Assembly: GCA_004794785.1 (NCBI GenBank)
Contig: SJOL01003815.1
Span: 159,979 to 223,978, forward strand
Source of the DNA: Opisthorchis felineus
Lineage: Eukaryota > Platyhelminthes > Trematoda > Opisthorchiida > Opisthorchiidae
Direction of reading: 5' to 3'
Length of the DNA: 64,000 bases
Below the pieces are notes generated by a model, which saw nothing but the letters and a program-made list of their open reading frames with translations, searched no databases and was not told the origin of the DNA. The first letter of the stretch is position 1, and the number at the start of each line of letters is the position of its first letter. The position numbers and the translations under genes are program-made. This document shows, piece by piece, positions 60,001 to 64,000 of this stretch.

Positions 60001-61650
60001 TACTAGTACAAAATAAAATAACGGGCTGAAATAACAGTATTTCTTCATTCACAGGTAGTCACCAAGCGAACCTTCCGGAGGTCCTGCTTTTGATGGCATG
60101 GTTATTGATCACGGTCCCTCTGAGTTCCTAGTCAACGAATACTGTTTTGTCAGAATAATTGGGAAAGTATTAAAACCCATATTTTGCCCTTGGATCAAAA
60201 ATGTAATTTAATCAAGGTCAGAATCATCATTTTGACATGCTGTGAAACCGCGTAAGTAGGCCGTTGAGCCTGTCACTATCCGAGGATTCCTCAGCAATAG
60301 GGCGACAAAAGGAAATGGATGCAGTGATTAAAATCATTGAAATCTATTATATCACTAATGTTTCTTTGCTTTTCAATGCAACTGTTTTTGCACATCCAAG
60401 CCACTTCTGAAGATCAGCACGGATACTGTATAGAGCAGCTGACCAGGAGCAACATCTTGTGGTTCCATCCCCTCTAATCTGTAAAGGATCTCACACTCTC
60501 ATATAAAGACCCACCAAAATCCCCCAGTTCTCAGGGGCTTGACTGTTCAAGCGGCATGAAGGTGAATGTTGACTGTGATACACAGCTACTTGGAGCCACA
60601 TGTGGTAACTGCGTATCATGCAAGAACCAGAAGCTGAGTAACTGCTCTGCCACGACAGGCCTATCAGCAAGATTTATTGCCCGTACACGATACTCCAGCA
60701 AATTCACCTAGGTGTATCCCACAGGAACTGTACTCATGCTCATTTTGCTTCCCCGAATAGCGCAGCTGAGTTGCCGCACAAGCTGCTTAAACTTTGAGTA
60801 AGGAATACTACGCCCACGGAGCACTTGTTTTCACATTTTTCGGATAAAGTACCAAATTGAGTTATACTGCTTAATGCTATCCTTCGAATCACAACGTTTA
60901 TTGGGCCAATACAATCTGAAGGCTACCTAGACATAATAGCGGATCCCTTGTTTAGCCCACAGAGTTGAAAGTTCGAGCTCAACACAGCGAAGTCAAACGC
61001 TTGTGATATTGATGTTGAAAAGGAAGCAGTTCTCAGCAAACTGCTTGATTGCGCTGAAATAGCCTTCATCATTGTCCAAGTCTTAGTCAGTGGCTTTTGG
61101 AAAAACCTATCCACAAGTGGGCGACTTCCTTAAACACCTTTCGTCAGACAATAAGGATGTTTTCCAGTTAGAATCTGTTGTGTTAGAGCAAGATAGTGAA
61201 ACAAACTCAAAAGTCGTCCTGTGCAGTAGTAAACAAATGAAGGAAACTTATAAGTCAAAAAAGTAACTAAATAATAAGTCAATCTTCTGGATGTCAAGAT
61301 CTGCAGTGATCGGTTTCAAACCCAACATGCGGTAAGATGAGGGTGCTGTGGACAAAATCAAGATCAAAACGTCTTTGAGAAAACCAACTGATCCAAATAG
61401 CATTTCACTTAGCATCCAAATGCATAATTTGCTTCATACTGTCGCTCAGTGAGTGCCTCACCACAACACTGAAAGCACTTTGAGTTAACGTGATGGATAT
61501 TTGCGTTAACCAAGTTGCCGTTTGTTGTTTTGTATGGTTTTGCTCATAAAAGCATAGGGCTGTAGAAAGCCGCCTTCAATTTGGCTTTTTTCAATTTCTG
61601 ACAAACGTTCTTTCTCACAGTTCTGTGGAGATTAGAAACTAATATTTTGT
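57000..61650. other. Gene-poor right flank
   Basis: A 189-codon plus frame at 57096-57665 and a 36-codon minus frame opposite it (RDEDIMNVESNRVNNIQLA, after TCTAG at about 57570) both look coding-like. Neither has a supported partner exon. Nothing else was recognised. Confidence 0.3.
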
Positions 61651-61668
61651 AATGGTGCACAGCTATCG

Positions 61669-62280
61669 ATGATGATTCAGCACAACAGAGAGCGAGAAAA
61701 TAATAAGAAATTCAGGCGGTTACACTTATCTACAAACAAAACAGAAAACGTCATCAAACTGCTGACCAGTCCACATTACCCTAGCGTGCTCAAACTGTTA
61801 GAAGATGTGGCAGTAGTCAGCTATACTAACTCCATACGACTAGCAGAGCAGCATGATCACGTTAAGAATGAACACTCATTCACGTCAAGGACACTCTGTT
61901 TCTTTGAGTAAAGGCTGAAAATAAACATTGGGGTTTGTGCGTGAAACCCTCATCAAAAAAAGTGTTTGATAAAGTAAACTCGAGCTGCATGTCATCACAT
62001 TTGGTTCAATGGTTTCCAGTAGGACAAACAGTAGAGTATTTTGTAGCAGGCTGCAGGACCGCACCAGGTATAGTGGTTGGTAGTGTGCCTTCACATGGGG
62101 TGTCTAGGCTTGTTTTCATCCAGTGTACGTAGGTGGATTGCCGTCGGGCATCAATATTTGCTAGTGTCCTGGATGGACTCAACAGCTACATGTAGCGCAT
62201 TATTATTCAAACAGGCTATGAATGTTAGGCACTTTTCAAAGCTCTCAAGGAATATTTGTCAGTGTCACATATTTTAGAAT
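61669..62280 (+). mobile_element. Decayed retroelement fragment (Penelope-like or non-LTR)
   Basis: The first part reads KKFRRLHLSTNKTENVIKLL then SVLKLLEDVAVV, like the leader before the reverse transcriptase in flatworm Penelope-like elements. The second part reads VFDKVNSSC, then VGQTVEYFVAGC and GIVVGSVPSHGVSRLVFI, weakly like reverse-transcriptase motifs (A..FD.V and G.PQGS). Frames shift and stops interrupt. The two parts may come from different elements. Confidence 0.35.
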
Positions 62281-64000
62281 CAGATTTTTATTCGCAACTC
62301 CACACCCTAGATGCATGCAGACAAGAAAAGACACTGTTATTCTTGTTCAAAAACGTTTTGTCAGCTAGAGGTGGAAATAACTCCAAGCCTAAAACATAGG
62401 AGAACAAGCTATATATTTTGATGGTCTCACACACATTTCGTGTTTTTCAGTTTTACTGAACCTATGGAGAGCCTCACCTAAAACAAATCTCACGGCATTA
62501 GAATGTAATGCAAAAAGACAGAGGTACCGGAAACAGCCTTATTACAATTCACTAAATGATACGCAAAGGTTCAACACCGCTTTGATAAGGAGTCTGGATC
62601 ACACCTCAAAGCCTTATTAGTTCCCACATGGATGCTAACTTGGTAGTGAAGAACGTTTGGTAAGACAAATGAAAATCACGACAACTATGTACACAGCGAT
62701 ACTTTAAAAGACGTGACACCGAATATAAGCAGCAGGCTTCCCTTTTTGAGAATGATCAACAGTTCAACCAAGTCAGAAAAGGCGATAGTTTTAGACAGTG
62801 CGCAACTTTGGATTTTCATTTGTAACGTTGCTAGAATTTCCTTGCTCTGACTCTAATTTGAGCTGATCTAAGAAATCCTAAAATCACTACTCATAACTTT
62901 CTACGCATAATTTTTCAAAACTCTTTTCTCCTAGTATTCGTCTCGCTGTCAGTCTTGAGTGTGTAGACAATGCTAGTTTCTGTCTTTTCATCCGTGTGGT
63001 CTTGATCTCTGCATCTTGGCATCGTAACGCAACAAGAACAGCGCCCTCCACTAGGACCCATGCAGTAGTAAAGAGATTCAGTTTTGGCTACATTATGTAA
63101 CGTGTTTGTTTCATATTGAGGTGATGAACAGAAAAGGTGACTCGACTAAATTCACTTTCGAGTGTGCAGGCCAACGGCTTAAGCTATTTGTGGTGTTATT
63201 CTGTCCTCCTAACGAAAAAAGCACAGAGCCTAATTCAGGTAAACGATTACTGACTGTAAAAACACAGCAGGACGTTGGAATAGCATACGCCTTCGAACGC
63301 ACTTGTATAAGATGTATCTTTATCCAGAAGTATGTTGTTTACGGGAATCGGCATTTACCCGTTCAAATTAATGGATTATCCAACACCTTGGTACGTCCTG
63401 AATATAGCCACGCAGGTTTTAGCTCTAGTGGAGCATTGGAAACGGTATAGATACGTTTCCAGATAGAGTGTATCACCGGCATGGTGAATTACTATTGCCC
63501 GAAGGATGTAGCAGCTACACAACGAGTTCGACCCGCTGAATATGAAATAGGGTTATCCAAAGCAAAACAGATATATCTTTCAGGCAAATTCCGGAATATA
63601 TAATAAACGTCGCACGCACATACTTTTTGCTTTGTACGTAAAAACCAAAAAACGATTGTATTAGTGCCTACCGGTCTTCTAAATTTCGTCTGTCTCAGGC
63701 CTACTGATGAAGTGCCCCGCTAATGTTATTTGTGTGGACAGCTAAGTAATAGCCAAATCAGGTTGTGCCACTCTAATTTAATAAGCTAGTCCATATTTTC
63801 CCAGAATAAAGGTCGGTTACAAAAGAAACAGACGTGAAATAAGAAGGAAAACTCATGATCGCCGTCCGCCTCAAGACCAAAAACAACAGGAAAAGGTTAG
63901 AGAAAAGAACTTTGCAGCTAAACCAACGGCCCATATCGTTAAAACTGGTATACCTTTCCGACAAAGCAAACGCCATTCACAAAGCTCCTAGGCAAAATAG
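62281..64000. other. Right end, no supported gene
   Basis: A plus frame at 63106-63450 reads NRKGDSTKFTFECAGQRLKL, with an acceptor-like TTTCATATTGAG before it. The evidence is too thin for an exon call. Confidence 0.3.

Noticed and set aside
1..64000. CRISPR arrays, rRNA genes, intact tRNA genes, bacterial operons
   Set aside because: No regularly spaced repeats, no conserved rRNA strings, no complete cloverleaf and no run of adjacent long same-strand frames was seen.

Overview
The window looks like nuclear DNA of a flatworm (Platyhelminthes). A tapeworm or fluke fits best, but the species cannot be fixed from sequence alone. Coding DNA is split into many short exons with GT/AG junctions, and several introns are only 39-72 bp long. 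Long reading frames are almost absent. The recognisable repeats are decayed retroelements typical of flatworms: a Penelope-like GIY-YIG tail, an APE-type LINE and a tRNA-derived relic. There is no bacterial-style operon, CRISPR array or rRNA gene. All exon calls below were made by reading splice signals and phases by eye, without database support.

The clearest gene is on the minus strand and fills the middle of the window (about 51978 down to 28302). Seventeen exons join into a FERM-domain protein of the FRMD3/FRMD5 type: the end of FERM lobe F1, lobes F2 and F3, a FERM-adjacent (FA) domain, a long acidic and Ser/Pro-rich linker, one transmembrane segment near the C-terminus, and a short tail ending in a stop codon. 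Sixteen of the seventeen exons join without a frame break. The exon at 51323-51503 does not read through in one frame. The first part of lobe F1 and the start codon were not found. Five consecutive exons (87, 24, 39, 78 and 63 nt) are all phase 2-2 and multiples of three, so each can be skipped without changing frame.

Two smaller plus-strand genes lie to the left. Gene A (about 1095-4406) encodes a Cys-containing, probably extracellular protein with a transmembrane helix and a basic tail. Gene B (about 14250-18376) has exons linked by tiny introns and one near-ideal TACTAAC branch site. A minus-strand start exon may lie at 12704-12824. None of these three matched a family I can name.

Repeats: Penelope-like fragment at 1-370; (AT)n at 12240; tRNA-like relic at 19142-19237; adjacent inverted repeat at 20772-21050; degenerate hammerhead-like fold near 22364; (GAT)n at 32464; LINE relic at about 44600-46640 inside an FRMD intron; decayed retroelement at about 61669-62280. 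The stretches 4.4-12.7, 20.5-28.3 and 52-64 kb are otherwise mostly featureless to me and probably intergenic or intronic.
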